Positions 35,987 through 50,171 of a stretch of DNA of 64,000 nucleotides are shown here, piece by piece (position 1 is the stretch's first letter; every line of letters starts with the position of its first letter). Below the pieces are notes generated by a model, which worked only from the letters and a program-made list of their open reading frames with translations, was not told the origin of the DNA and did no database searches. The stretch covers positions 27,918,246-27,982,245 of the forward strand of contig JACDQD010000006.1 in assembly GCA_019843655.1 (NCBI GenBank), given 5' to 3'. This DNA is from Lethocerus indicus. Lineage: Eukaryota > Arthropoda > Insecta > Hemiptera > Belostomatidae. The position numbers and the translations under genes were made by a program.

Positions 35987-38360
35987 ATGGGGTGTCTGAG
36001 TGGGCCGGCCATTAACCGCAGGAGCAGCCAGCAAGCCCCCGGGGTGGGGGGGTGGGGGAGGGAGCCCATTACCGGTATTAGACAGAGACCGGTAATTTGC
36101 CTCCAGCCAAAGTATTGAAACTTTGGTCCTGCCCCTCTGGTCCACCTCTTAAGAACTTCACAACTTCACTTCGGCCCGACAGCGCAAAAAGCCATTGGGG
36201 TTGGGGGAGAATTGAAGAAAAAAACTTAGAGTCCCTAAAAAGCCCAATTCATTACAGTCCGACTTTAAAACATTTGTGGAACCTTAAACTACATCACTTG
36301 TCCCTGCAGCACCTGAATATATCCTCAGTGCTAATATAGTATTTATTTCTTACTGAAAATATCAAAAATAATGTTTATTTCTGGTCCTTAAACGCATTGA
36401 TTTCTGTTAAATTCTCCTTCGTTTTTATTTCATAATCCTGTCTTAATCTTTCATAAGGTGATACCTGTATTTCTACTTTGTACATAAAATTATCTGAATA
36501 GTAGTAAGTTTGGTTACTCCAATTAGGGTAGTAGGCTTTGGACTTTCACTCAGCTTTTTCCCGAACTCCCTCGGCTTAACGAATTCTAATCAAACTTTGC
36601 TCGGAACTTTGTATACTTAGTCCTGCGGCGGCCATAATTGATTCCGGTCCGATTAAATGTCCGCAGCGACCCCAATTGCGACTTTACCTAATCCGTTACT
36701 CTGGTTTCAAACAGTGTCACTTTACTGAAGTTTCTACTTATTGTTGACTTGGTCCGTGTCGAATTATGGAGTTATACAGTAGACGATATTGAAATGACAG
36801 TGGCATTTACAGCTTATTTTTATTCTCAAGATTCCGGAATACGTATTACTAAATGAAATACTGGTCAAGATTTAAGACAGTTATACTATTACACAGTTAC
36901 TATTACGTTATACTATTTTAAAATTACAGTCCTTGTGGACGTCATAAAAGCAAGAAATCGGCAACTGGAGATTGCTCGGTACTTTATATAAAGATTCTGT
37001 ATATTAAATAAGAATATTGTACCTTAATTTTATAAAAGGATTTCTAAGAGCGTTAATTTATTTGGGATCAGAATTTTACCATCAGCAAACCCCCCTGGAT
37101 AATTTACAATATGGATTAATTTTGGCCGTACAAATCTGTATAAGTCAGCAGATACACAAGGGTCGTTACTCAGCAGATTTGCTCGAGTGCCTCGGAAAAT
37201 GCTGGAATTTTTTTGTTGGAAATAATTTCACGAAATATGCCGAATTCGTGAGCTGATTCGCCCTAACACGGGCAGAGCAGTTGAGGAGCGATGCGCGAAT
37301 TCGAACGGATGGAAATATCAGCCATGCCGTAGTAGTAATAATAATAATAATAATAGGCGATAGTAGCTTGAATTATTATCTGGGAATGTCGGGGCCGGAG
37401 ATATCTTTGAGGTCGTTCATTCTGAGTAATTGGTTGATAAATAACCGGTGTGGGAGGGGAAATGGGGCCGGGGGTGGGGGGGGGTTCGGGGCTTGGACCA
37501 ACCTGTGCTGATTTACGAGGGTGCGATGAACCGGAGCCAACAGAGGAGAGTGGCCATTCAAGCCGACACCCCGATTTAACCCTTTTAAATTTCAATTTTT
37601 AAGGACTTTTATTGCCCAATAATTTCATTTAGGCCGGGCCTCTAATTAAAACGCCCACTGTTATCCCCCCCCCCCCTCCCTCCCAATCCCCTTGATAATG
37701 AATTATGTCTTAGCTTTGTGCCCGTTTTTTCTCATCCGGTAAAGGGAAACTTTAAGACCGTTTATTTTTCGAAGGCGAGGTAATTAAATTGTAAGATAAA
37801 TTTATTTTGGCGTTTAATACATTAGGGGAATATTTAAAAATTGGCTCAATTCTCATTAACTTCATTCTAGTGAACACTGAAACTTGAAAAAATGAGATAT
37901 AATATCGTATGATTTCATCTAAATTATAAACTAGATAGAGATTAAAAAACATCTTTTTCGTAATTGAAGAAATTACAGTCTATTAGTTTAAGTACTAATT
38001 GAAGATCGGATTATCTGTCCCCATCGTGTCAATATAATGTCTGTAGGGGGCATAAATAAATTGTTCTCGTTTGAAGAATATAGCACGATATCTCAGAAAC
38101 CTACTCGCAGTTATTTTCCAACGCTGTACATAATTAATGTTTTCGACCAAATGTTCAATAAAAGTTATCTGGGACACACTGTTGGTAAACATAACTTTCT
38201 GACCTAGCTCCGACTTTAAACCGATTTTATTTTTCGAACTTGGAAGTTGTTTCGACTGACACAAAGCTTGCCATTAATATGGTTCGGTGTTTTCCCTCGG
38301 ATTTTGTGTTCACCACTCTGTGTTCACCCTGCCCTCTCATAAAATTCCGTTTGTCCTCAC
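35987..38360. other. Non-coding intronic sequence with simple repeats
   Basis: (TAA)n at 37330-37355, nine G at 37476-37484 in a longer G-rich block, and 12 C at 37665-37676. The Tyr-rich minus-strand frame at 37263-37595 is a translation of the TAA repeat. Nothing coding recognised. Confidence 0.4.
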
Positions 38361-38440
38361 CGATTAATGTGTTTTTTCTTCTTCCCTTGTCAGGTAACTC
38401 ATTTCTCAATTTAGTCAACCGATTGCTCGCCGTTGTAACC
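38361..38440 (+). promoter_or_regulatory. Possible recursive splice site 3
   Basis: CGATTAATG (branch-like TTAAT about 27 nt upstream) and an excellent tract, GTTTTTTCTTCTTCCCTTG, lead to TCAG ending at 38393, followed at once by GTAACTCA. The acceptor half is the best in the window; the donor half lacks the usual G at +5, so this is weaker than sites 1 and 2. A poor second donor (GTT|GTAACC) lies at 38435. An ordinary cryptic acceptor is the alternative. Confidence 0.4.
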
Positions 38441-39710
38441 CGATTTCCCGACTACTTAATACAACTAATTAATTACGTTCAGGGAAGAAAAATTTCAAGT
38501 TCATATACTGGTATTAAGTTCGTGCAATGACAAGTTTATAAAATGTATTTATATTTAGACCGATCGCCTATTTTGTCCCTCAGTTCGAGCTTCATCGGAA
38601 GCTGGAATTCGTAAATCCAATAATTCCCCCGGGAGGTCCACTGCCACCCACAACGTTTTATTTATATCTGCCTGTATACACTTTAGTCGGTGGGTGACAT
38701 TTAAGACTCTCCTACCCTTGTTACGTGTTTCAAATAGTTGATTCGCATTTTCACTAATCAGGAAGCTGTAGTGGAACGCGCAGAAACATATTAGGTTATT
38801 ATTATCATGAGTTACTGTTTCGCCGGGCGCTGTAATTTTCGTTAATCTCCCGATGTTCGCCGAATGTACCGGTGATCGTGATCAATGGGCTTCGTCGTGT
38901 TCAATTGCATAAAATGGGATAACAATCGAATTGCGGCGATATCGGGGGATTCGAACCCCTTGCGAGTGCCGGATTTCGTGCCGCTGTAAATTTATTGTTT
39001 ATTGCTAATTTCGGTTTGACGCCGCGAAAGGAAATTTTCAATATTCGACTAATATCGGGGCCTCAGGCCTGATCATGTTAATGCATCATATCGCGGAAAT
39101 TGCCGGTCTCAGCGAAATTAACCCGTTTATTGCATGTTGGGCTAGATTCGTTGACGATTAGTTGCCGGTTTGGCTACCAGGCCGCGCCACCCTATTCGCC
39201 AGTGTCGCCCCGTTGGAATTTTCCGGTACTATTTAATACAAATTTAAAATTCCAAAGGCGCCATTTCTTTCTGTGTCCGAGAAGATAAGTTAAGAAAATT
39301 AATTTTCTTTTATTGTCAAGATAGGGCGACAATTCTGACGGCCCAGTGCAATCAATTTTATTACTCCTAAAGATGGCGGGAAGCCAAAATACGGGACAAA
39401 ACGAAGCGGGAGTGATTTTCATAGTTTGTTCTCTTGTCGGTGGAACCTTGGTTGAATTTATCCGTTCGCGAAGTCTCTCGTACGGCGGAAACCAGTCTAG
39501 CCTGAGATAAACCGAATCGGGACATGATCCGCCGGCGGATTGCGGACGGGTTTATGTTTTTCCCGGAAACTCATACCGCTCTCGGTTCTTCTCCCTTCCC
39601 GAATTTATTACGGTATTTCTCTCTCGGATCAACCTTCCTGATATTGTTGTATACGGCATTGTTCATGCGCGAAAGAATAATGCAGAGGGCAACACACAAC
39701 AGAAACAAGC
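38441..39710. other. Non-coding intronic sequence, nothing coding recognised
   Basis: CpG-containing patches around 38820-39130 with TTAAT- and CGATAT-type motifs but no gene. A tRNA-like T-loop motif at 38943-38960 was examined and rejected. Confidence 0.4.
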
Positions 39711-39734
39711 AGAGAGAGAGAGAGAGAGAGAGAG
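39711..39734. repeat. (AG)n microsatellite
   Basis: About twelve AG repeats, then GGAGGAGAG. Such GAGA tracts can bind GAGA-factor-type proteins in insects, but here it is only a simple repeat by sequence. Confidence 0.95.
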
Positions 39735-42700
39735 GGAGGAGAGTCGTATTGCGGGCGCGGTGACCTACAAATAAACTGTGGAGATATCGAGGAGCTACCG
39801 GGTGCATTTCCTTTGTTAGCGGAGCAATGGTGGGTGATGGTGCACCCGGTGGAGTTGGTACCGCTCCGGGAGGAGGGTTGGTTCCACCAACACCTATTGT
39901 TGAAATCCTCGTTCCGAGACAATAAAGGTAGTTGTGCTTCTCCTCTCTACCCCTTGGACTGTACCGCATTTGCATTAATTTCCAATACGGGGTCACTTGC
40001 AGTAGCCTGCACTATATTTCCACTAGTAGATACCCGGAGACGAATATGTTAAAGAAATTTTCTAATAACTAAAAAATGATTCCCTCGATATCCCTTGTTT
40101 TATTATTTGTCAGTTCTGTCGTATATTCTTGCAGTAAAACTAATTTGGGGTTCACTTAATAGCGTCCATTTAACAAGCAATGCAGAGCCTGTACCCTTGA
40201 TATAATTTGTTGATATACACTTGTAGAAGCTTTTGCAGTCGGTTCGTTAAAGTGCGAACTTTCTGTTCGAATTCTTCCATGAGCGAAAATCTATTCATGA
40301 TGAAGAAGTGAGTCTTCAAGGATACGACTGACTGCGGTCACTCCAGAGTGGGAAGGATGCATACGCTGTATAGAGGGAATGTTGTTTGATGATGCGAAGG
40401 GTTGGAGGGTGGGGGGGGGTGTTGTGTTTCGGTCGTGTGGCCAGCTTTGAGAGCCAGAGGCCGGCTGTCCGGTACCGGTACGCTGGGTACACAGGTACCG
40501 GTGATGACGTCGGCGGACCCTTGGGCTCATCAAAGCCCTGTTGACTCGGTCCCGGGGCACGATCCGGTGACTCACTGACCGGACCCCACTCTGTAATTAA
40601 GTAATTAACCGCACAAATGAGGAGAGCTCTCTGTGCAACTGGAAGGAAGTAATCTGTTTTGAACACAATTCATCGGGCAGTTAACTAATTATAGGGCTAG
40701 ATTTCACGCTCTGGTGCTTACTTTAAGCGTTACAAAAATAACCGTCTAGGGCGGTATAAGTAGTGTTTCTGATCAACGTCATTAGGTCAGTAGGACGGTC
40801 CATAAGCGGATATAGGTAACATACCAATATTGTTACAATTCACGCGATGAAATACGTTCGTTTATTTCGATTTATATAATTAGTTTCTCGTACGACAATA
40901 TTCCGAATAATATCTAATCTGTATATTTCAATTCTCGCAGCTAAAAGTAATAGTCCCTAATAAAGTCATTGTGCAATTTCTAACTCAATCTCTAGTTAAG
41001 CTCGATGTATGGGTTCCCTTTTAAAAGTGTGGGATAAATAAATCGTTTAGCCCGTACAGTCAATTCGATGTAAAAACGAGATAAAAGACGCGAACAATTG
41101 GGTTTAATTTTCTCGTATCGGTGAACATTTACACATGTATCTCGCAGCGCTTACATTATTGTCGAGTGGGGCTATCGATGATTTTCGATAGCGGGACCCA
41201 ATCTTATGTATGGATCGGCTGTGGGGTTATCGGTGACTGCAAGATTAATGGGGCCCTGTCCCACAACTGAATTAAACCAATGACATATTGTTCTTCCAAT
41301 GCATTTGTCTCCCGTATTCTCTCTCTCTTTCTCTCTCTACCAACAATATTGCATCCACTTTCGCGCGTCAGCTCATATTTCGTTGCTTCCTCTTTTCTAA
41401 GCCGAATAAGTGGAGGTCTCAATAGAAGACAGGTCAATTCAATTTATAATTAGCGGTCGAACGAATTTATTCTCTCAGTCCAATCGCCCTGAACTATGCC
41501 TCTATTACACACTGCCTGTTTGAACTACAGTCTGTAACGCAGTCCGATAGGACTTTATATGATAAAATAAGTTCAGAGTCTACTTATACAACTGATCCTA
41601 GTTTCGAATGCGTACGGCTGCACTTGAACCGAAAGGTCCGGTCCTATTGAGCTTAACTGAGTCTGCGATGTAAACGAATCGGCGTAAAACCAATAATAGT
41701 TTGCGGAGGCCCGTACAGGCTGCCACTCTCAGCTGTCCCCCGGCACTAAATCCGGGCTTTATGGCCGTCCCCCCCCCCACAGGATTGACCCGTTGAATTA
41801 TATTTATTTTATTACACCTCTCCGTCTCCCTTCCTGTTTTATTCGTCGCGAATTTTATTGGCCTCCCCAACGGCCGTCCGAATTGGAGTCGTGCAGGGAA
41901 GTGCGCTGCACGGTGAAAATTACTTCGGCCGATCCACTATTTGTTGATTTGACCGAAATGGAATGAAAATTGAACGCTTAAGTTAAAACTTCAAAGTGTC
42001 CAATAGGTATTATTATATTGTAATAATTGGATCCTGTAACGGTGGGTCGTCGTTTGAGGCCGCGCTATTTTTGTTTAAAACAAATGGGTACTTCCGGTGA
42101 TTTTCTCCGACACGTTATAGCCAAGACGTGTAAATACGCCGTTGTGTGGGCTGGGTAAATTAAACGATTATTTGATCTCGCCGTGCCCCGTGTAAATTGA
42201 ATCCTGAGATGGGTGGGTGGGTGTGGGGTGGGGGAGGGACTTGTGTTTGAGCTATATGCGGGTGTTGCGTGGCTCCTCCGCCTAATTGGATTTTCAGGGT
42301 GGATATCTCTAGTCCGGTCGGTTTTACCCGACACGCCGCAAAATCCTATAATTTCCCGCCTCTCCTATCCCAAAGTTAAGTAACCTTATATACAATAATC
42401 CTACTGTCCAAGGTATAAGACACACAATGTGCGTCTTCCCACCTCGCGGTCAGCTACTGATAAAGGTACTTATCTCTTGTTATATACACCGACATGAAAA
42501 CGATCTTCACGAGGTTTCGCCAAATTTCTTGTGGTGTTCAAATGTTAATATAAATTATACAAACGTGTAGTCGTCGACACGGATTTTCCACTAATGACTG
42601 GCAGATGTAGGGCCAAGATCTGTTAGCTGCTAAACTCCTTAGGTTTCCCTGCTCCTATGTCGGGACGCAGTGGTTAAGCAAATTTAATTTGTGCTAAAAT

Positions 42701-45700
42701 GTTTTTGCGGTTATTTTGGTTAAAATACTTTAGTGGGTTTCTAGCTTGGGACCAGAAGGTTGAATTCTTTATCCTAGATCGTAGATATTGCGATGTCTAC
42801 GTTTATTTACGGGACTTTTTTATTTATAAAACGATAAGTAACGTCGACTGGTGCCCGATCAAATATAATTATAGAGAGTGTCTATTATGTTGAGGCGTAA
42901 TTATCCGCAGGTAAATCCTCTCTAATGGGGTGAAGAACGGCGGCGTATCGGGTTAAAACCGGGCGGGGGGGGGGGCGGAGGAATATCTATCGGAAGCCGG
43001 CGATGAAATTGGCGAAGGGCTCCTGGGGATCAGCGCCATTATTCAAATAGGGTCGGCGGTCGCCCTGAATCCTACAAAGGGCACCGGCCGGGGAATATGC
43101 AGCGTTCATTATAATTTGGGCCGGCGTTGGTTGGGCCCTATGCGTGGCCCGTACGCGCCGGTGCCACTGCCGGCCAGACGGCCTTCTCCATTACAATGCC
43201 ATTCCGCCATTGGCACGTTTCGTCCCCTAAATTTGCCGGCCTCCCTCCGCTCCTCTAATAGTAACACGGACGTGTTTCTTTCCCTATCGAACACAGCCGA
43301 AGATTCGATTACGCTCGGGTGTCGGCTGTATTTTTGGCTGTCCCACGAAATTGAATTCTATACGAAGCTATTAGTACAAAAAAAACTTCATTCGGAAATT
43401 CATTTTTCCTTTCCGCTTTCCGGTCTTTCTCTTCACGTCAATGGATTCAGATTGTTAATGAAGTATACTGATTCCTATCGGTTCTACTCGTTATATCAAT
43501 AGGCAGTCGATTATTATTGTTAAAGTTCGAGTTTAAAGGCTGGGGGCTGGAGAACATTCTTTGTTAGTTCAACAACGGCAAGCATCGTTTTGCATATTCT
43601 GCCTCCAATATTATTGTCGTCGAATTACCCGCCGTAATAATATTGATGTTTATATGCGGTCGGGGAGAAATAAACGTACCCGATGGGGCTTTCAGAGAAT
43701 CAATTTTCAGTCGGTCTGCGCAGTTGTTGGTTCTGGAGAAGGTACGTGTTGCTAGGAGTCGAAGGGGGCCTCACTTAAGCCCCCAGCAGGCGGGATGCCG
43801 GCCACTAGTCCCCCTTTACCTTACCGTGCCCTCTGGGCGCATCTATTGTTAAAATATCCGATAGATCCTCAACGTGACTTTGGAAAGCACGTCTGCCGCT
43901 CCTCATCTTATATTGATTCCCCCTTTTTTCCCCACTTTACTCGCGCCCACTTCCCCACCAATTTTCCCTTTTCGGTTCATTGGGCGAAAGGAAACGCGCC
44001 TCGTGATACGCCCCTGGGGAATCTGACAGCGAATGTGGCATTACACGCATCGTCATCGTATTCGTTTGTTTGAAGAATTGAACCATAGAGGAAAACCCCC
44101 TTTGAGTTGGGCACATTATATTATCTGATTTCAATTTATATTTGAATAATGAAACGGATTTACCCTTATCTATAATACATTACAGTATTTGCCTTCTTAT
44201 ATTTCTTCCCATTTTAAACGTTAATTTTTATATTTACGAATAAAATAAGTGTTTTTTTTCTTATCAGAGCCCGAAATCCTACGGTATGATTTTTCTCCTT
44301 TTCGAAATGAATATTTTTCTCCGACGATTGTTTTATTATTTATCTGAGCAGTTATTCCAACTGTTATTTCTGTTCGCAAATAAAACACAAAAATATTGCT
44401 CGTTTTCCCTTCATAGTTGAACGAAATGGCGAATACAGTTTCTAGTTTGTTTGTTGCCTCCAAATAAAAACTCGAAGAGAAAAAAAAAGGAATGGAAGAA
44501 AGGTCGAAGTGCACTGCCCGCACTTAAAATAGATTTTAATTTCGGCCCTTTTAAGGTTCCTAATGAAAATCTTAAGTTGAATTTTTAATTTTGGAATACC
44601 TTCTGATTAGCCGAAGTAAAAGCCTACCTCGTAGCTGCGGCGCTTTACTCGGGTTCGGACTAAAAAGTTTAATGGAATGAACGGGCACTGTATTATGGGT
44701 GAAGTTGAATGATTTTAATGCCATTCAAGTAGCAATATTTAAAAACAATTCGTATTAAGAATTGGCAATATACCGACCAAAATATTCTTATTATTTAGAG
44801 AGACGTTTTCTACAATATTCATCCCTTGCAGTACTGAATTCTTACGTAGCGCGCTCGAATTCCCAGTTATATTCAAGAATTCTGTCGATAGAATAGTGTA
44901 CATTTTGACACACCCTATAATAGGGGGGATAGAGGGTAGAATAGAGACAGGTTGTGAAGCATAATAAAGCTATCTAAATGCAGGCCTGCTCCTACTTCCG
45001 TCTCCTGCACAGAGTCGGCAACAGGATAACAATGGGTCCGCGCACCATGTCTACAAATCTATTACTATTAAAAAGGAGCGGAGGAGGAGAAGTAGGAGTA
45101 GCGAGGGCAAGTGAAGGGGCCCCATTCTGTGCCCTTATATTTATTATTCAGCCTCCAATTAGCGGAGATTAGTGCCACTCTTCTGTTCCGAAAATAGGTC
45201 CCACCAGTTTTCCCTGTTCAGTAGTCCTTCAGACTACGCCCTAAAAATGTTACTCCCGTCTGCCCTGACTAAAGCGGCGATGCGCCACCGCCGAATAATG
45301 AAATTGTTCAATTTCCGACGAGGGAAAGTTTCAATATTTGATTTCAACGACCGTCGGCCAATATATCCGGGTGCTCCTCGGTCACATTATATATTAATTT
45401 GTGTTCTTTCACTTTTTAAAACTACAAGACACAAATGTTCGAGGTAACATTAATACCGCAGGTTATTACCACGGATGGTGGAGCTTTAATACCGGCCTAT
45501 TAAGAAAATACAAAAAATATTTCAAAGACATATGCATTGAAATTTTTTGTTACGCTGCCGGAATGCCTGTACGCAGTCCGTTATTGTTACAAATTGAAAT
45601 TAAATTGAATTTGATTTATTTACTAAAGAAAGCGTTTGTGTGACCATTTGTAATGTGTAATTTACTGTTTACATGGTTCATTTTTTTATATACATTTAAA

Positions 45701-47990
45701 ATTTATCAGTCAAGTAAGCTAGTGCACACAAATGAGCTCAAACAGTAAATTCGAACGATGTTCGAAAACGTCGCGGACAAAGTTCAAGCTTCCAAAATAA
45801 CGTTAAAGGCATTCGGGTATCAGTATTTTCTGCTGTCCTCTGTAAGCTGTTCAATGTGCTTTGTATGTTTTGTAATTTTATTTGTACTGAAAGTATCGGC
45901 AGCGATGCGTATATCTTCGTACAGGGAGTTCATCCCAAAATGTATGTACTTTCCCCGAGGGCGTCTGCTCTCGACTGGATATCAGTTTGGCGTATTTATA
46001 ATTTTTTTTTATTTCGTATTTCCTTCTTTGCCTCGTATTTCTCAATTTTGAGCTTCCTCTCCTTTTAGAATTGAAGGTCGAAAACTTGGCTAAAAAATTG
46101 AAGTTTCGGTCCGACATGTATCTCTACCCTATGCCCCTACAAAGAGCTGCCCTTATTTTAAGTAACTCCGAGTTTCGTTTTTCGGGGCAAATTTTTAATA
46201 TACAGAATCCACTATAACATCGAACAAATAACTCCGATACGTTTTTAATATAAAGGATAATAAATTCAATTAATTACGCCCGTCGAGTATTTATTTTCCA
46301 TTTTTCAGCAGGCTTTTTATCTACTGCATGAAAAACCTACTATAAAAACCAGCAAATGCATTCATTCAATAACAATTTTACCAATTTAAATACATTATCT
46401 CAAAAATTAGTATTTCGAATTACAGCCCCGATATTATTGTTGTGTTGAAACAATTTAAGACTTAACAAAAAAGTATAGTTACATGCAGATAAATAAGGAT
46501 TTTGGTTTACTCGTAAAATAATAGATAATTATGAAGGAAATGTTGAAATAATTAAATATCTAGTACAACCATTTTCGTCCCACATTTTCCTTGCAGTGAA
46601 AGTTTAAGACTTTAAATAATCGTGAATGTAACTCAACATTTTGTAATCTATGTTATTCGCGATTTTGTTTTTACCTGAAAGATAACTGAACTTCGGTTAT
46701 ATCGAATTACTTTCGACGATATATACACTGAATGGTGATTGGAATCCTGAATTAGGAGAACCCTATACTTAGTCGAATATTTATTGAGATTTTCCGACTT
46801 TGGAATTTCGTCTGCAGGTTTGGAACAAAGGTTTTAATAAAGTTGGGATCCGGTTGGGCGATAAAGTCGGACTACTGGCTTCTTCATTGTAGCTGGCGGG
46901 TCCAGCAAAAGTATTTAGAAATAGGGGGAGTTCTCGGGGCCGCCGGCAGAAAATAAACTTGGGGGCCGGATATAAACAGGGTAAAAGTCCGACCTCCCAA
47001 AACCCGGTTTGGCTGGATTTTTGTCAATGCAACATTTCGCTGAACCGAGAGCTCTGTTATTTCTTTAAGAGTCGCGATAACAACAGAATTTTCAGAAGTT
47101 TTTTCCCTGGCCGATTTAAGGCTCTCATCTTCGCTTCCGGTATCGGGGAGAGTTCTTGAAGGGCTATCGGAGCGAGAAACTCGCAATGCTAATGAATTGT
47201 GAAATTCTAACGAGCTGAAGAGTTCAATATAAAGGGATTATCAAAGTATGAATTAAAGGGAGTGGTTGAAAATGCCTAATGCCGGTGTAGCGCTTACCGA
47301 GTGAAACCTCCTACCACCGCCACCACCCCAACCCCCTCCGGTTAATCTCTTCCTTGCCATTGTCTCCGGCCCGTTCGGAGTTTCGTGGGGGGCTGGAACA
47401 AAGCTTCTGCTGCTGGGGAAGTTTAAATCTGGAATTTTTCCTTGTTTGCCAACCCCCCAATCTTAAGACGGCAGTTATTATTCCTTGCCTTGGTCGGTGG
47501 TTCTCATCAGGAGCTATTCATTGACTGGGCGGCAAAATGAACTGGAATATCCCCAGTACTGTTTGTCCTCAGCTCAAATACCCACTCTGTTCCGTAGCAG
47601 CGCTGAAAAAACAGATCTTTAATGATCCACGTGGGGCGGGGTGACTACTGGATATAATTAATCATCTAGAAAATATCATTTAACGCGTTATATTTTTGAA
47701 AAATGTCACTGACCTCCCCGTATGTCCTCTGGTCCTCTCTTTATTGGGCCCGTTTTAACTTCGCTCCAGCATTATAATCTCGTTACCCTGCAACGTGTAT
47801 CTATGAAATATGACTGTGTCGTTTATCTTGGAGTGGAGGGATAAATTTATCGGCGGCAGCGTTATGAAATTCCAACACGCAGCAACTCGGTTACCGTAGG
47901 CAAAATGATTAACGTACGAAAACAAAAAAACAGCATACGCGTAGAAACACTTTTCAAGACGTAACTCGGCTGTGTTGTAAACGCTTTATT
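39735..47990. other. Non-coding intronic sequence, nothing coding recognised
   Basis: Holds homopolymers of nine G (40411-40419), ten C (41769-41778) and eleven G (42965-42975); a CCGGTACCGG palindrome at 40469-40478; and a (TC)n region near 41321-41337. A 128-codon frame at 43116-43502 (+) overlaps a minus-strand frame and matches no family. Several minus frames near 44221-44523 and 45878-46117 are AT-composition artefacts. Confidence 0.4.
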
Positions 47991-48400
47991 TTGACGTCTT
48001 ATTCCGCCGTGAAAGCGTTCACTCACACGCCCCGACCGGTTTTCTCGAAAATGTTAAACGAGCCCCGGTGGGCACTTCGAATAAAAAAAACTCTTCTTCC
48101 AGGAAAATATCGCCCACCGCTTTTGTTTACGTTAATAAATTTTTCAACTCGTCCGCTGTCGGTCGGATCGCATAAATTAAAATACGGCGCGGGCCCGATT
48201 ACAGGGCAATAAATTTTTGGAAAAATGTTTTTCCGCCGTGAGACCGCCGAGTGAAGCCATTCGTTAAATAAGAGCGGGGGCCGGCCGTGTCCCGTCTTGC
48301 CAGCCTGTTTAAGCCTAACGAGCCGCTCGACCTGCGCCCCCAAATGATTTATGTCCTTTCATAAATTTTCGAAGGTTCTGCCCGGCTTTGCTTAGTTGGC
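47991..48400. promoter_or_regulatory. CpG-rich block, possible conserved regulatory element
   Basis: A compact segment mixes CCGCC/CGGC motifs with AT-rich homeodomain-like words (CATAAATTAAAA, GGGCAATAAATTTTTGG, CATAAATTTT). TTTTTCCGCCGTGAGA at 48226 echoes TTATTCCGCCGTGAAA at 48000. Both strands are open for about 75-105 codons, without recognisable proteins. The texture resembles intronic enhancers near developmental genes, but this is impression, not proof. Confidence 0.2.
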
Positions 48401-50171
48401 GACGGGGGATACGACTGAAGCGTTGCCAGCGTCGATACTCGTCCGTCCTCTAGCCCACCGCCGATAGTACTCGCATTATTTTCTCTAATTTATTGCGCTT
48501 TATTCGGCATTCACTCTTGCCCAATTATAATTGGCGATTGATCGACTGGCCGGTCTCTAACTGAGCCAACCGTAGTTTCTTAGACCAGTAAAGCCGAAAC
48601 TAGTTTCATTTCCGACCGCTCAATTAATGTAAAATGTTTTGTAACATAATTGCGCTTATGCATCTGCCTTGTAGATGCCATGGAGATCCGAGTAAAATCC
48701 ATAATTTTATAAAATAATGTCGGGTATAAATATTTTTTAATCAATAACTGTTATTAGGTATTAGGCACCTACTGTAGTGGGTACTAATACAGACAATTGT
48801 TTTAGAAAAAAAATAGAATTTTAATTTTAGAAATGAATGTAAATTTTGATAATATAATTTAATTTCCCCATTTTACTGGTATCTAAGAAGGGTGTTACAT
48901 TTTTAATGTCGAATGAATTTTGCGACCGCGAAAAATTCAATTATAAATACATACAATAAAAATGTATATCATTAAGTTACTAGAATCTTTAAATTAATAT
49001 GTCCCGTGAAAAATCACGTATTAAGATATTGCCTTGTAATCATATAACACTTCAGAGCATATAACCTCCATAACAGCGGTATATTCCCCGCGATTTAGGA
49101 GTTCCATGAAGAATTGACGCATGACTCGTAGGCGGACGTTGAAATGAGGACGTGCCTGGGCCCAATTTGGAAATTGCCTCTAGATTTCTGGTCGGTAGCT
49201 TTCAGAAGTTTCCCCATAAACGATTTGACCGACACTATAATTGACACCGCAATCACCGGCTCGTCTCCCGGCACCAATTTCACTCCGGCTGCGCATCACT
49301 TGTCAAAATCCTGTCAGGGATTAGCTCCAAGTTCCGAGAATCCGTGACAGAAATTGTGTCCCATTGCCTGGAGATTTATTCGTAGAATTTCACATGTCTC
49401 TTGTTGCGACTCAATGGAATAATGACGCATTTCTCCTTCTACGTACATCTAGTGTTGACACTTAAAAATGTATTTTACGAAACACATATCGCTCACTGGG
49501 TTGTAAATAAAGTAAAGCTTCCTGTTAGGGTCCCTTCAACATCAGTTGATACTTGAGATAGAAGTTAAGCAATGCAACGTGGATTCGTTCCATCTATAGT
49601 CCGTCTATCATACTGTTCCGATGCTGGTCACAATTCAACCCGGGCCTGATTTGTTTCATAAATCGACCGAATAAATCGAGTGAAAAATTTGATCGACTTC
49701 GTTTTTATCCGTCCGACTCCTAAATATAAATCTAATGCGTTCCAGGCTTTATCGGTGTCTAGTGTTACAATACATATTTCAGACACGTCCCGTCCGACCT
49801 ATAAAAATTTGAGATACACCTGAGCGTTAACGTCTCCGCCCCCTTCTATCCTTCTCTCTGTCCCTATCGGGGTATTTCTTTTTTACTCTTTCTATTTTCT
49901 CCCCAAACCCCCTCCCTCCCCTCCAGCGATATTTATTGTGTCCCGACGAGGATTTTGCCGACCCGATCGCCCGAAACAAGATTGATGACCCATTTTTACA
50001 GTCCCAAAATGTTCCGGGCACGGCACCGCCACTGTGATTAATACGGAATAACCCCGTTGATCGATTGCGCTTAATTCGAAGTATAAATCTCACAGAAGGA
50101 AAGTTTTTGGAATTTATAATGTCCGACTCGCAATAATGGAAAAGGGATTAATATTTCGTATTACTTTAAAT
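48401..50171. other. Non-coding intronic sequence, nothing coding recognised
   Basis: AT-rich from 48640 to 49080, then mixed. Opposed small frames at 49095-49347 are unrecognised. Ends at foldback copy C. Confidence 0.4.

Noticed and set aside
38943..38960. GGGATTCGAACCCC, resembling a tRNA T-arm on the minus strand
   Set aside because: No matching acceptor stem, anticodon arm or D-arm at the required distance, and the outer stem pair is mismatched.
42895..42920. CCGCAG|GTAAATCC on the + strand as a ratchet site
   Set aside because: No pyrimidine tract before the AG and weak donor at +5.
43116..43502. 128-codon open frame on the + strand
   Set aside because: No recognisable domain; overlaps an opposed frame; compositionally ordinary.
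46669..46690. Possible minus-strand recursive site, CTTTCAG|GTAAAAAC
   Set aside because: Very short pyrimidine tract and a poor donor; no partner sites on that strand.
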